This document shows positions 1 to 10,800 of a stretch of 17,016 nucleotides of DNA, one piece after another (position 1 is the stretch's first letter; each line of letters begins with the position of its first letter). The stretch covers positions 1 through 17,016 of the forward strand of contig JABVXU010000875.1 of the NCBI GenBank assembly GCA_013365365.1, written 5' to 3'. The position numbers were made by a program, and so were the translations under genes. This DNA comes from Cruorifilaria tuberocauda (taxonomy: Eukaryota > Nematoda > Chromadorea > Rhabditida > Onchocercidae). The notes under the pieces are model-generated. The model worked only from the letters and a program-made list of their open reading frames with translations. It was not told the DNA's origin and did not search any database.

Positions 1-55
1 TTATTTGTAAAATGTCGACGAATATTTTATTTCTATTTGAGAAAAGTTCTATATA

Positions 56-74
56 TGTGTGTGTGTGTGTGTGT
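56..74. repeat. (TG)9 microsatellite followed by T tract and AG
   Basis: Nine TG units run into a T run ending TTTAG at 84. The T tract plus AG resembles a 3' splice or trans-splice acceptor, just upstream of the candidate 5' exon. Confidence 0.9.
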
Positions 75-128
75 TTTTTTTTAGCTTGTACTTTTTGCAG
101 CTATATATTTTCTGTTATTAATTAATAT

Positions 129-287
129 ATGCATAATATATTCTTTATCTTAGCTTTTGTTATTTTTTCCTTCCTACAATTGTTTTGTATATATTTAAAC
201 TATTTATACGGTGGAATGGAAAAGTCTTTTTGTGAAATAGGAAGAAAGGAAGGAAGGAAGCAATCAAAACAGGAGTGTAAAATATCG
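129..287 (+). other. Candidate 5' coding exon (speculative)
   Basis: An open frame from ATG 129 (second ATG at 216) reads into a consensus donor, TCG|GTAAGT at 288, in phase 0, the phase exon A needs. From the first ATG the product starts with about 25 very hydrophobic residues; from the second it is MEKSFCEIGRKEGRKQSKQE plus CKIS. A T-rich AG at 84 could accept a spliced leader. The intron to exon A would be 7.4 kb, so this may instead belong to nothing or to another transcript. Confidence 0.22.
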
Positions 288-2267
288 GTAAGTGAGCAAA
301 CGGGATATAAGCAAGCTTTTTGAGCTCAAGTTCTATGATATATACCTCCTCCTTATGAAATCGATGATATATGTTGAAAATGCAATAAATGCAAGCAATA
401 TTCACATTTTTTGACCGTTCATTATCATACTTACTTAAGCTTATCGATATATATTGTATTGAATTGGAAGATAAGGACTGTAATGATTTATAAGTAAGTA
501 TATTCTTTCATCATAACTTAATATCTTAAAATAGATGATAGAATGAATGGTAAAAGTTACATTTCAATTATGTTAGTATTTCATCTAATACGATCTTACA
601 TTTTTTCTTTTTTCCTCCTTTGACCTTTAGTTATGCATTCCGTCTTGTCATAATGAAAATTAGCATATTTCTTCCACTACATTTCATTCCAATTACTGTT
701 TTAATTTCTCTCTTCTAACTTTCCTTTCAATCACAATTTTTTACTTCCTGAATTTTAAAATTGTTCACTTCCTCCATGGGTTTATGCATCAATGGAGTCA
801 CTTGACGATTTATTTAATTGTTCGCTCTAACTCTCGATTTCTCGATTTGCAGCCCGGAAAAAAACAACGAAACTTTTTTTTTTATTTTGGTTGCATCGGT
901 AACAGTACTGGATTCCGGTTCATCATTCACAAAACATCTCATGAATTGTCTGATATTCGTTAGTACTATACTTATTACAGTTCATCTCGATGGTTGGATG
1001 TGTATATTACAGGCGCAATTATTTAATTTTTGATAAGAAAGAAAAAGAGCGAAACAAGGAAACAAGGTAAACAAACAAATATTTTTCAGTACATTTTTTT
1101 TTCCATGAAATAAAAAAGATTAATAAGACATCAAATTTGAAATGCCATTTTGATCGTTGCCCATTTCATTTCTTTATCTTTCTGTTCTTCGTTCAATAAT
1201 TGTTTCATGGTTTACCTGTTCTACTTCGTCATCTCTTCATTCGTTCCACCAAATTAAGCATTTCATTAATCAAATATTCATGCCCACTAAACAGCATTAC
1301 GGCACCTTTTTCGTCTATTCTATTTTCAAATTTTGACACCATTTAAATTCATCATTTCATCTATAGCTCAAAAGACAAAAAGAGTATCCGAACATCTTTC
1401 AATTCGAATAAAAAATAAGCAGATAGTATTTCAGTGCTTTGGTAAACTTATAGTGCTTTAATCTAAAATCAAACCTATCATATCTTGATATCTATCTTGC
1501 CAGTTTAAATTGCTATTGATATGACAAATATGAATTATACCGAAGTATTTCAAAATATTACTCCATGTGTTAACAAATAAGCCGTTCCCTTGAATTCATC
1601 CATCGTTCAAATCCACAAATCTTTATCTCATTCATCATTGCTTGAAGCTTCCAAAATATATCTTCCTGCCATCATTCTTTGGCTTTTGCTTATCATCCTA
1701 TTCATCATCCTCTTTGCCATCTTATCCTATAATGATTGTATTTGAATTGGATTTATTTCAGAATAAGTATGAAAACTAAAGATAAACCAAATAATGAAAC
1801 AAAGTGAATGCACTTAAAATAAATAACGCTTATTTGTTACTTTCGTTCTGTTTTATATGTTTTCTGTGCTTACACCATTGCTCCCATGAACTTTGTAGCT
1901 AACTTAAATCAGGACTGATGTGAAATAAATGTATTCAGAAGCAGTCATCGTAAGCATTCCTTCAAATAGCTTAAATAAAATTTTATTTTCTACCTTTTTT
2001 TTCGCTCTCTCTTTCTATCTTATTATTTTATCTGTAAATTTCTTCACACCACCTCTTTTTTTTTCCTTTTTCTCTGTCTTTTCTTTTTGAGGGAACGAAT
2101 GAAATGACAAAAAAGTTTGTTGTCGTTAGCTTAGCTGTCCATTTTAACAGAGAAATAATTGAAGATGAATTGTAATAATGTCAAAACTGTCTGACATATG
2201 ACATTTAGAAGTGAATGTTATAACAACTGCTTTGTGAAAATTTATAATTAATTAATCTTGAATACTT

Positions 2268-2272
<5 letters not shown>
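288..2272. other. AT-rich non-coding stretch
   Basis: Nothing gene-like is supported. Open frames here are short, T/F-rich or lack splice sites. It contains several T runs and a purine stretch with a GTAAAC donor-like site near 1067 but no Met in frame. Confidence 0.6.

Positions 2273-2312
<40 letters not shown>
2273..2312. repeat. (GT)20 microsatellite
   Basis: A perfect 40-nt GT run, directly followed by TTCAG. Such tracts in introns can form Z-DNA and bind CELF/TDP-43-type splicing factors as (UG)n RNA; use here is not shown. Confidence 0.97.
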
Positions 2313-2314
<2 letters not shown>

Positions 2315-2478
2315 CAGGAATGTGTCACAATGCGATAGATCCCATTCATTTCACGATATGCTTATCCAAAGAGTAGTAGGTATTTGTTACAACTTTTTAA
2401 ACATTGTTGTTTATTTCCACATCGGAAGTATCGCTCCCCGCTCCCTCTCTTACCTCATTCCCTTCCTCCCACTCCTCA

Positions 2479-2529
2479 TTTCTCTCCCTCCCCCTCTCCC
2501 TCTCCCCCTCCCCCTCTCTCTCTCTCTTT
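2479..2529 (+). repeat. 51-nt pure polypyrimidine tract
   Basis: Only C and T over 51 nt, made of CTCCC/CCCTCT and CT units, inside a wider pyrimidine-rich stretch from 2434. Runs of this type can adopt H-DNA in vitro. Reading frames through it (Pro/Ser/Leu-rich) are artefacts of composition. Confidence 0.95.
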
Positions 2530-5500
2530 ATTTTACTTCTTTATCATAAAATTATCACTTTTAAATTATTGCATTTGATAAAATGGTATGCATATTCGTT
2601 GAGAAAGCAGTGATTTGATATGTTGGATAATTTTTTAAGTTCATCTCACTAATTGAAAAATGAAAATTAAAATTGGGAAACAGCAAAAATAAAAAAAAGC
2701 ATTTATCGTAGAATTATTTCTTAGGAACAATCTAAACGATGAAACTATCGCCTTTTTTTAATTGAAAAATTACCCATAAACCAAGTGGTAAATCACGTAA
2801 CTTTTTTGATACAGTTAAGTGATTTTTTGTTAAATTGTCATTTTCGTTGTCAAAAAATTCGAATTATTTAATTTGCAAGTATTGCTTCTACGCCAAATTA
2901 AAAAGTTAGATTAATTATGAAGCAAATAAAAATTTAGTTAATTAATAGATGTGTTCCTTTTTTTTTTTGTAAAAAGGGCAAAATAATATTTCTTCATTTT
3001 TCGGTTCTTTTAACTTTTCTAAAAATCTATGTCAGTAAATCAAAATGATATATAATGGCGTGAAACAAGTGTTGCTAACTATGATTGGTTTAGCTGTAAT
3101 CGAGACCAAAAAAAAAAAATTCCCGGTATTTCCCGTTTGATTTAGCTAAATATAGTTCATCAGTTAGGATAGGATTTAATGAATATCATCTAACATATTC
3201 TTTTAAATGCAAGAGAGCTATGCTGGATATATCATTTATAATTCATATAATTTATATTATTCATCATTGTTTTTCGTGTTATCGTCGTGATTACAATTGA
3301 TAATTCTCTCCTACTTTTTCCCTATCTATTCTTCATACTCAATGCATTGCCTCACTCCTGCCTCCTTGTCAGTAATGCTTTATCAATAAGATTAAAATTA
3401 TCAGCTAAGCTAATTTGATACAATGATAATATAGATATTATTTGTATTAATAATACGAATAATGATGTTGCTCTTTCTTTTTCATCTTCAAAAAAATGAC
3501 GTACGTCATTGTATTCGCGTTCTGCTAATAAATTCTTTGTAGAATTTACTTTTGATCATTTGGGAAATAACTTATTACTTGAAGCAAATTTATAGCTTAA
3601 TAGTATAATATGAGCTTTTATCGGTATTAATAGCACCAATATTACAGTTTTTTCTTCTCTTATTTTTCACAAATAGAAAAAAAAAGTGATTTATGCCATT
3701 CTCATCCGTCATTTCCGTCATTTTGTTTCATTTCAATTAGCTAATGAATTTTTCATCAAATTTATTATAATCAATTGATAAGTAAAAGTTATCACTGATC
3801 ATAATTATTGGTGATGTTAACACAAGCTGATTTTCTTTTTTTTTTTTATTAATAATGCAAAAAAGAAAAAAGTTCTAATCTTTCTCTTTAATTTTAATTC
3901 TTAATCAAATATCAAATGAAATAATTTTATCACAAATTTTAAACAATTCATTCTATGACTTTTTTAAACTATTTTTTGATTCATTTTGAATTTGAATTTA
4001 TTTTTGAAGTTTTATAGTAATGCAACATTTTTCGGGATAATTGATAATGCATTGGTGCATTATTGATATTGATAATTTAAAACGTTGTTGTATTTTATCG
4101 TCATTTTAAAAATTATCTTTTATTTAAAATTTTTACCCATATGAAATTTCTATTGCAATTTTTTTTTTTGTTGGGACAAATAATTCAGGAAAATTTTATC
4201 TTGCAAAATTATTTTATATGAGAATTTCATTTTGATAATTTCTTTATTCATTGCAACTGAATGATTGTTAGTGTTTGCCCATTTCGTTTTCTATCAACTT
4301 TCTTTTCTTTTTTTTTTTTTTTTTCAGATTATAACGTCATCGGTATGATGTAAAATGATTTGTATGATATTTTCTTTAAGCATACTCCATTTTATATAAT
4401 GCTACATACGAACAGATTTCTTTTTTTTATTTTGCTTTATCACTTCTTTGCTTATTTGGTTCAACTTCATTTTCTCTCCCTTTTTCTTTTATGGAACTTC
4501 TGAATTGAAATATTTGAAGGAGTTAGAAAAGTTTTAGATTAACTTTTGACATATTTTATGCTTCATTTACAGCGATTAATGAGTTCTTTTTTTATTCTTA
4601 CTCGGATTCCTTTTAGAGAAGATAGGTGTATTCTGTTTTTTTTTCTTATTTTTAAATGGTTAATGGAATGATTGCACGACATGTAGCTTCCTTAAAGGTA
4701 GACGCTTATCAATCATATCGACAAGTTGATGATAATTAGGATTTATAGCAGTATTATTTCATCAAATTGTGATTACTTTCTACACTATACTTAAGCATTT
4801 GTTGTATATTTCTATTGATAAATCTTCTCACATGAAAAACTGGCAATTTATCATTTTATATAGTTAGACTAATCTATATAATTACAAAATATCTAAATCT
4901 TTCGTTAAATCTGATAAACTTTAAAAAGTCTGAAATTATTATTTATGATTACTTCAATTTGTTTAATGAATAGATTAAGGGATGAAATTTGTATCACTTA
5001 ATTTTTATTAGATTAAAATTGAAAAAATTGGTATTACATCCGTCGGAATTCTTTCATAGGAGTAGTAAAAAGTTAAGATGAAACCTAAACAATATTGTTT
5101 TTAAATATATTAAACAGTATTTGATTGCATTTTATACTTACCTTCTCCATTATCTATATTAATTGCAACAGGCGTTCATCTCAGTGGCATTTAAGTAATT
5201 AAACATATTTCTGATGGAGCACTTTTCTGAGCTTTCTTACTTCCGCATTTTCTAACTTATATATATTTTAATCTTACGACAATTTCATCCATTCTTGCTA
5301 GAATACATTCCTTATTCTCTTATCCTATCATATAATAGAATAACTCAAAATTATTGAAATAAATAAGGAAAAGAAAGATCTTGATCTTAATTTTCTATTC
5401 TTTTAAACTTTATCAACTATTTTTGTTAGTATTTGACATCATTAGATAATAGATTGATATGTTCGTATTGACTGACTTGTCAAAGTTAACGATAACAAAT

Positions 5501-5575
5501 TGGAAAAGGAAAAGCAGGAGAAGATAGGAATCTTGCTAAATTAGGAAAACCTTGAAAACTCGTAATTTTCAAATT
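2530..5575. other. AT-rich non-coding stretch with palindromes
   Basis: No gene is supported on either strand. It contains the palindrome at 3495-3510, an ATTTAGCTAAAT palindrome at 3140-3151, and AT hairpins at 3437-3463 and 4044-4063. A short open segment at 4656-4697 (MVNGMIARHVASLK before GTAGAC, phase 0) is a weak alternative start-exon candidate. Confidence 0.55.
3495..3510. promoter_or_regulatory. 16-bp perfect palindrome with TGACGT half-sites
   Basis: AATGACGTACGTCATT equals its own reverse complement and contains two opposed TGACGT half-sites, the core recognised by CREB/ATF bZIP factors. It carries CpG-containing sequence in a strongly AT-rich background. Regulatory use is inferred. 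Confidence 0.4.
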
Positions 5576-5615
5576 GAAAAGGAGAGAGGAAGGAAGGGAA
5601 AAAAAAAGAAAGGAA
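5576..5615 (+). repeat. 40-nt pure polypurine tract
   Basis: Only A and G over 40 nt (GGAGAGAGGAAGGAAGGG then A-rich). It lies in a purine-biased region, about 5500-5900, without a supported gene. It is opposite in composition to the polypyrimidine tract at 2479-2529 on the same strand. Confidence 0.93.
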
Positions 5616-6048
5616 CGACTAGTTGCTCTTTCAAAGATTTGCCTCTTTTTTTCACATTTTAAATGGTGGGAGAGAAAGGGGAAAGTAGGAATTGTGAGTC
5701 AATAAATTGATAAGATAAGATAAGATGGAAATTTATATGGAAAAAAAAAAGAATCGTTTGCTAGTATGTACAATTAATTTTTTTGTTAAGAAGTGCGGAA
5801 TTGGAAGAATGAATGGGAGAAAGTTAGAAAGAGAGGGTAAAGTTAAAAACGAAGCGGGGTAGGATGAATGGAAGCACTTTGAGAGAAAAACGAAATGGAT
5901 GAAGGATGAGCTTTTTGGGATATATCAGTTTAATCAAGCTAGCTGATTATTCGAGACAAGAAAGCAAGCAGTGCTGTGATAGCAGTTCATATTGTATATG
6001 TCGATTGAAAGGAGAAATACGAATTAGTTAGATAGTAAATGATGAGAA

Positions 6049-6178
6049 GTAGTAATTGTTATTGCTGTTGTTGTTATTGTTGTTGTTGTTATTGTAGCAG
6101 TATTATTATTGTTAGTAGTGATGGTAGTAGTAGAAGTAGTAAGTAATAGTAGTAGTAATAATAGTAGTAGTGATAATA
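6049..6178. repeat. Degenerate trinucleotide repeat (GTT/GTA family)
   Basis: About 130 nt of interrupted TTG/TTA units changing to AGT/AAT units. Frames across it on either strand are monotonous and not considered genes. Confidence 0.9.
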
Positions 6179-6282
6179 GAATTAAAGCAGTAGTTGTAGT
6201 TACGTCTCAGGTACGAGGGAAATGGAAAGAGGAGAGGAGGGGATGAGTGACGGAGGACGGGAAAAGGATGTTGCAGGAAGGG

Positions 6283-6328
6283 GAAAAGAGGTAAAAGAGG
6301 ATCGAGAAAAGAGGTAAAAGAGGATCGA
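6283..6328 (+). repeat. Two tandem copies of a 23-bp unit
   Basis: Two identical head-to-tail copies, 6283-6305 and 6306-6328, of a purine-rich unit containing AAGAGGTAAAAGAGG. Each carries a GAG|GTAAAA donor-like site. They lie in a purine-rich island (6200-6370) with a short open frame on the plus strand that ends at TAA in the second copy. Confidence 0.95.
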
Positions 6329-6993
6329 CCCGAAGAATGGGCAACTAGATGGACAAATGAATCGAGAAAAATGCACACAAAACGTCGTCCGAAAAGGCCT
6401 TAATTGATTTTTCTAATCTGTTTAAGCTTAAAAGCTCTTATGACACTGCTCAAGCAAAATCTGCCTCAGTTTTGCTGTTCATGTCTCAATATCCCCAACC
6501 ACCTTCTCTTACCACCCACGTATCGCCCACTCACCACCCCCTCATCTTTTTCTTCTTCCCTCTCAATTTAACCTCTCTTCTTTTGATCCATTCATTTGTT
6601 CATTAATCCTCGAGAGTTATATTACATTACTATAGCCTAGCTATCAAATAAACTTTCTTTTCCTCATCTTTGGTATGTTATTTAAATTATGCTATAAGTT
6701 AATTATATATAACACTTGTATAACATATACACACATTCATTCATTTGAGGCAGTTTTTTATAGTAAGGGAAATTATCTTGTTTCAAAATTCATTCACTTA
6801 AAACCCTCTTATAGATTCGTGATTTCCCATTACACAAGAATCTCTTGATCATTTGAAGTGTGGAGTGGATAAGGGAGAGATAAGTGATAGTACTAGTATA
6901 ACGTTTTCATTCTCATCTATTTGTTCTTCTAGATCTTAGTACATCAATTTGAAGTGATAATAATTTGATCGGTCATAATGCGGTGACAATGGC

Positions 6994-7009
6994 TGATTCA
7001 ATTGAATCA
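6994..7009. promoter_or_regulatory. 16-bp perfect palindrome TGATTCAATTGAATCA
   Basis: A perfect palindrome. A near copy of its right half, TTCAATTGTATCATT, recurs from about 7061. TGATTCA-type cores resemble bZIP/SKN-1-like or homeodomain half-sites; function is inferred only. Confidence 0.3.
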
Positions 7010-7118
7010 TTGGCTTTCCAGTGGTCATTAATGAATGTATTATAAATGAAGCATTTAGCTTTTCAATTGTATCATTAGTGGTCAGAAGCGGGGAAACCTT
7101 CGACGGATACCTTCTTAC

Positions 7119-7211
7119 CTTTGCTTGAAATATTTTAAATAGCAAGAAATTTCTCCGCTTCTTCTCCCCCTCCCCCCTGTTACTCCCACCAAAGTGTCTG
7201 TTATGCTTCAT
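7119..7211 (-). other. Minus-strand candidate first exon (speculative)
   Basis: On the minus strand an ATG at 7211 opens 31 codons (MKHNRHFGGSNRGEGEKKRR then NFLLFKIFQAK) that run into a consensus donor AAG|GTAAGA in phase 0. No downstream partner exon was found. Confidence 0.15.
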
Positions 7212-7388
7212 TTATAAACGATAGCCTGTCCGTGGTGAAGCTCTTTTATCGATATTTAGGCGGCTAGTTTAATGGATTTTTGCACTACTAAGTAAATTTC
7301 CCTTCTCCCTCCCCCTTTCCTCCCTCACCTTTCTTTTCTACCCGGATCGGAATTATTTCTTCGAGAATTAATTAGACCGTTTCTGGAA

Positions 7389-7412
7389 GATGATGATAAT
7401 GATGATGATGAT
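7389..7412. repeat. (GAT)n repeat, 8 units with one AAT
   Basis: GAT x3, AAT, GAT x4. In one frame it would encode an Asp run, but that frame has no usable acceptor or Met. Confidence 0.95.
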
Positions 7413-7415
7413 TCA

Positions 7416-7435
7416 GGTGGTTAATGCTAGCCACC
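7416..7435 (+). other. 8-bp hairpin with 4-nt loop
   Basis: GGTGGTTA, loop ATGC, TAGCCACC. All eight pairs form in RNA, one as G-U. It is short and of unknown meaning, about 270 nt before exon A. Confidence 0.3.
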
Positions 7436-7498
7436 ATTTAATCGAACATTTAAAAAGATACAGGAAAATCATTGCAAGCTTATAGATTTTAGAGACAA

Positions 7499-7521
7499 GA
7501 GAGAGAGAGAGAGAGAGAGAG
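7499..7521. repeat. (GA)11 microsatellite
   Basis: Eleven GA units plus G, then GCGAGAAAGG. GA repeats bind GAGA-type factors in some animals; here it lies about 185 nt upstream of exon A. Confidence 0.95.
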
Positions 7522-7705
7522 CGAGAAAGGGATAGATAGATTAAGGATAAGATTAGGTAGGAAAGAATGAATAATAGGAATAAAAAGAATTATGCAATAA
7601 ATTTCACATAGTCAAATTTTCTTTTTCAAATATAATACGATTTGCGTGGATATTAATTTTCTTTTTATGATGTAATCGAATTTTTGTTAATATTTTTTTT
7701 TTTAG

Positions 7706-7841
7706 GGTGATAATATTTTTACGGCAACTAAAGTTGAAGGAAGAAAAAAAGCAGTGAGATACAGTGGTTCAACGAACCTTCAACAATCACATAATACTGG
7801 AGATGGATGCAATGTACTGTTCACCGATCCTTTATCAGAAG
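7706..7841 (+). CDS. Exon A, N-terminal Ser/Asn-rich segment
   Basis: Codons 1-45 plus one base. It begins GDNIFTATKVEGRKK after a long T tract ending TTTAG and ends at a consensus GTAAGT donor. The in-frame triplet overlapping the acceptor is TAG, so the frame cannot extend upstream without splicing, and the exon has no ATG. A basic RKKAVRYSGS stretch could be a kinase site (inference). It is the first exon I can support by frame continuity; its membership rests on the good borders and on phase 1 matching exon B. Confidence 0.75.
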
Positions 7842-10800
7842 GTAAGTTCACTTTCATTTTTCCTTTTTTTATTTTTTTCAAAATTGTGCTTGTCACAGAT
7901 GTTTATACATGTTTATGTGTGTGTCAATTTTTTTCAAATTTGTATTATTTGCTTTAGCTAAAATTAATTGAAAAAGAAATTCCCTCATTGCTACTTAATT
8001 TCTTTTAAAGGGTTTTGTAGTAAAACGGCTGATAACGTCTTCAGTGGTTTATTGAAAGACGAATGCCATAATGGATCGCTCGAGTAAGATTTTTTTTTTT
8101 CCTCTCTTCCACATCAACCACTTCCAATTATATTAATTAGAGATTATCCACTTATATAGTGTAGTGTAATACAGCGTAGTAAATCAAATTATTCATTTGT
8201 CTTCGAAAATAATCTTACTATATTAACAATGAAGTCATTCCAATTATCATTATATATTCGTTGATCAGGTAGTCGATTTTTTTTCTGAACATATTATTTA
8301 TACTCTGTGATCATATAATAATCGAATTTTCCACATTCATTATGAAATCAAAAATGAAGAAAATGATAGCATGATATTCCAGGAATGTTTTTCGTTCATC
8401 AAATAGAAATTATTATTCTTGCTCTGAATCTTGTAAAGTAATTCAATCTTCATCAAAAACAGAACACCAAGCGGTTGTTTCTGGTATTGCTAACATTCTT
8501 TTTTTTTTTTTTATTTCAAAAACATTAAAAAATATTCATTTATAAGTTTTATGTTTGGTATTTATTAATGTTCGAAATGTTTTCCTTCCGATCGTACATA
8601 CACTTATTTATTAGCATTCAGGAAAAGGTTATATATAAAAAAAAAATTTTGATAAATGTGTATTTGTATTTTATGTTGCAAAGAACGAATAAAATATTTG
8701 ATTTTTAGAATGATTAAAATTGATTAAATTCTTAATCCAATGATAAAATGTCATATGATGAAATAGTTTTATGGATTTTTTTTTCCCTTAACCAAAGAAA
8801 AATTTAAAGCGATAAAGACGAAAGAGGACACTAACGAAGTGCTTGAATTCATGGTAATGGCGAACGGTAGCGGTGAAACACGTACTAGTACTAATCAAAC
8901 AACTGACAGAACCTGTACAGATGTTGAAAGAATATTGCACAACGAATCTTACAGAAAACCATTTCAGGTTAAATATTATAAATTTTAACATTCTTTAATA
9001 AATTAAACAACTGTATTTTAATTATTGATTTCTAAAAAAAAAAATTAATTTAATTCAAATAAATTTATTAATTTTTTCTTTTTTGCAGCAATTTCTTGAA
9101 CAACAATTTTGTGCTGAAAATATTAATTTTTATATGGCTGTAGAAGATTATCGTTCGATACCTGATTCAGATGTATGTATGCATCTTTTTTTTCTGACTT
9201 TTTTAAATTGAATTTTCACAGAAATTTTTTTTTTTCTTATTCATTTTCATCGATAATTTATTTAGTCAACATTTCATCTTTTTTTAGCAATAAATTTATT
9301 GAAAAGAGAATGAAAAAAATTTCTTTCTTTTTTTTTTTTAAAAAAAGAAAAAAATTATTCATTTGTAATCTTTTCATTTCGTAACCGTATTTTATAAAAC
9401 TTTAAAAGCTACTAAAAGTTATAAAGTTAAGAAATAGATTTGAATAAATGGAAGCATTTTCTTCATGTTCATTTTTCTTTTTTTTTTTTAGTTGGCTAAA
9501 AGAGCAAAAGTTGGCCGTGAAATTTTTGACCGGTATTTTGCACCAAATGGCATAGAACCAGTGAATATTGATAATAGTACAAGTAAAAGTATCAGAGATG
9601 CTGTTATGTCGGAAGATTTTACACCTCAACTTTATGACGTGGCGCAATATCAGGTTGATCATGAAACACATAACACTTTGTCAACATTCTAAATCTGACG
9701 GAATTTCGGAAGGATTCCTGTTATTGAATTCAATTTTTTTATTCTTATTGAAAAGCAATCAGCGATTACTTCAGGATATCTTAATTTTAAAGGAAAAAAA
9801 AATTTTTCAGTATATTATTTGAAGCTGTACATATTTACATAGCCAAAAATTATGAAATTAAGGAATAGTTATCAAGCTATCAATCATGAGATCAATCAAA
9901 CAAAAATTTCAACAATTAATGCATATGATCTTCTTTCGAAAATTACTCATTTGCATGGTTTAATATTTCACGTGTTGTGTGAATTTGATCCGATGAATAT
10001 TTCAGATATTTCATTTATTGAAATATGATTGTTGGCCACGTTATTTACGTGCTGGTGGTATAGCACCAAAATTTGATGATGGACCTGATGAAACATCTGA
10101 AACTCCGACGACAAGTGATTCAACTTTCCGGGTAAGTTTGCATTTTTTATTTAAGTCAATTTCAAGGAACTATAATTGCTTATATACTCTATCTCTCCAC
10201 ACTTCTTTTTCCTCAAATTTTTGCTATTCCTATTCATTTAAATATAGGATGTGGAAAAAGCTTTAAAGAAGTACTCGTAAAATTTTAGAGTGAAATAATA
10301 AATGTATAATGAACAGAGGAGAAAAACTCAACATTTAATATTCTTATTATAATCCTTCGAAGGGTGTTATTGCATGAATTAACTTTTCCTACTCTCTCTC
10401 TTTCTCTCTATTTCTCTCTCTCTCTCTCTCTTTTTATCTGCTTTTCTTTCTCTATATTTCATTTTTTTAATTTAACAAAATTTGGCATGGTTTTGAACGA
10501 TATGCTGCTGAAACTACATTCTAATCTTTCCTGCATGTCGTGAAGAAAATAGCTTCGTACCATGCTAAAGTGATAGTGAAAATGAAATTTAAAAAAAAAG
10601 AAAAATGGGATGTTTTGATAGCTATAACTAGTCAGGAAATCAAACTTTGATTTTTTTTCCATAAGTTCTATAAAATAATTTTTCTTGCAAAATTCAACCG
10701 AAACATCTCATATCGTTTGCGGAAACCGAAGCAAGATATTCGGCTGTCAAAAATTATACGTTAAATTTCATTTTGATAATCTGTTTAAGAAAATATTTGC

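Larger units (their letters stand above)
6329..7388. other. Mixed-composition non-coding stretch
   Basis: It is somewhat richer in G+C than the rest of the upstream region, with C/T-rich blocks near 6480-6590 and 7298-7340. I see no supported plus-strand gene. A minus-strand start-exon-like segment (7211 to 7119) and a 16-bp palindrome (6994-7009) are noted separately. Confidence 0.5.

Noticed and set aside
2277..2613. Overlapping plus-strand frames of 64-90 codons
   Set aside because: They are translations of the GT and CT repeats (CVCV, SLSL, PLPL); composition artefacts.
6112..6378. Minus-strand 88-codon frame
   Set aside because: It runs through the trinucleotide repeat and the purine island and has no coding signal.
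7347..7415. Exon-like ELFLRELIRPFLEDDD plus Asp run before TCAG|GTGGTT
   Set aside because: No AG acceptor lies between the in-frame TAA upstream and the segment, no Met is present, and the Asp run is a GAT microsatellite.
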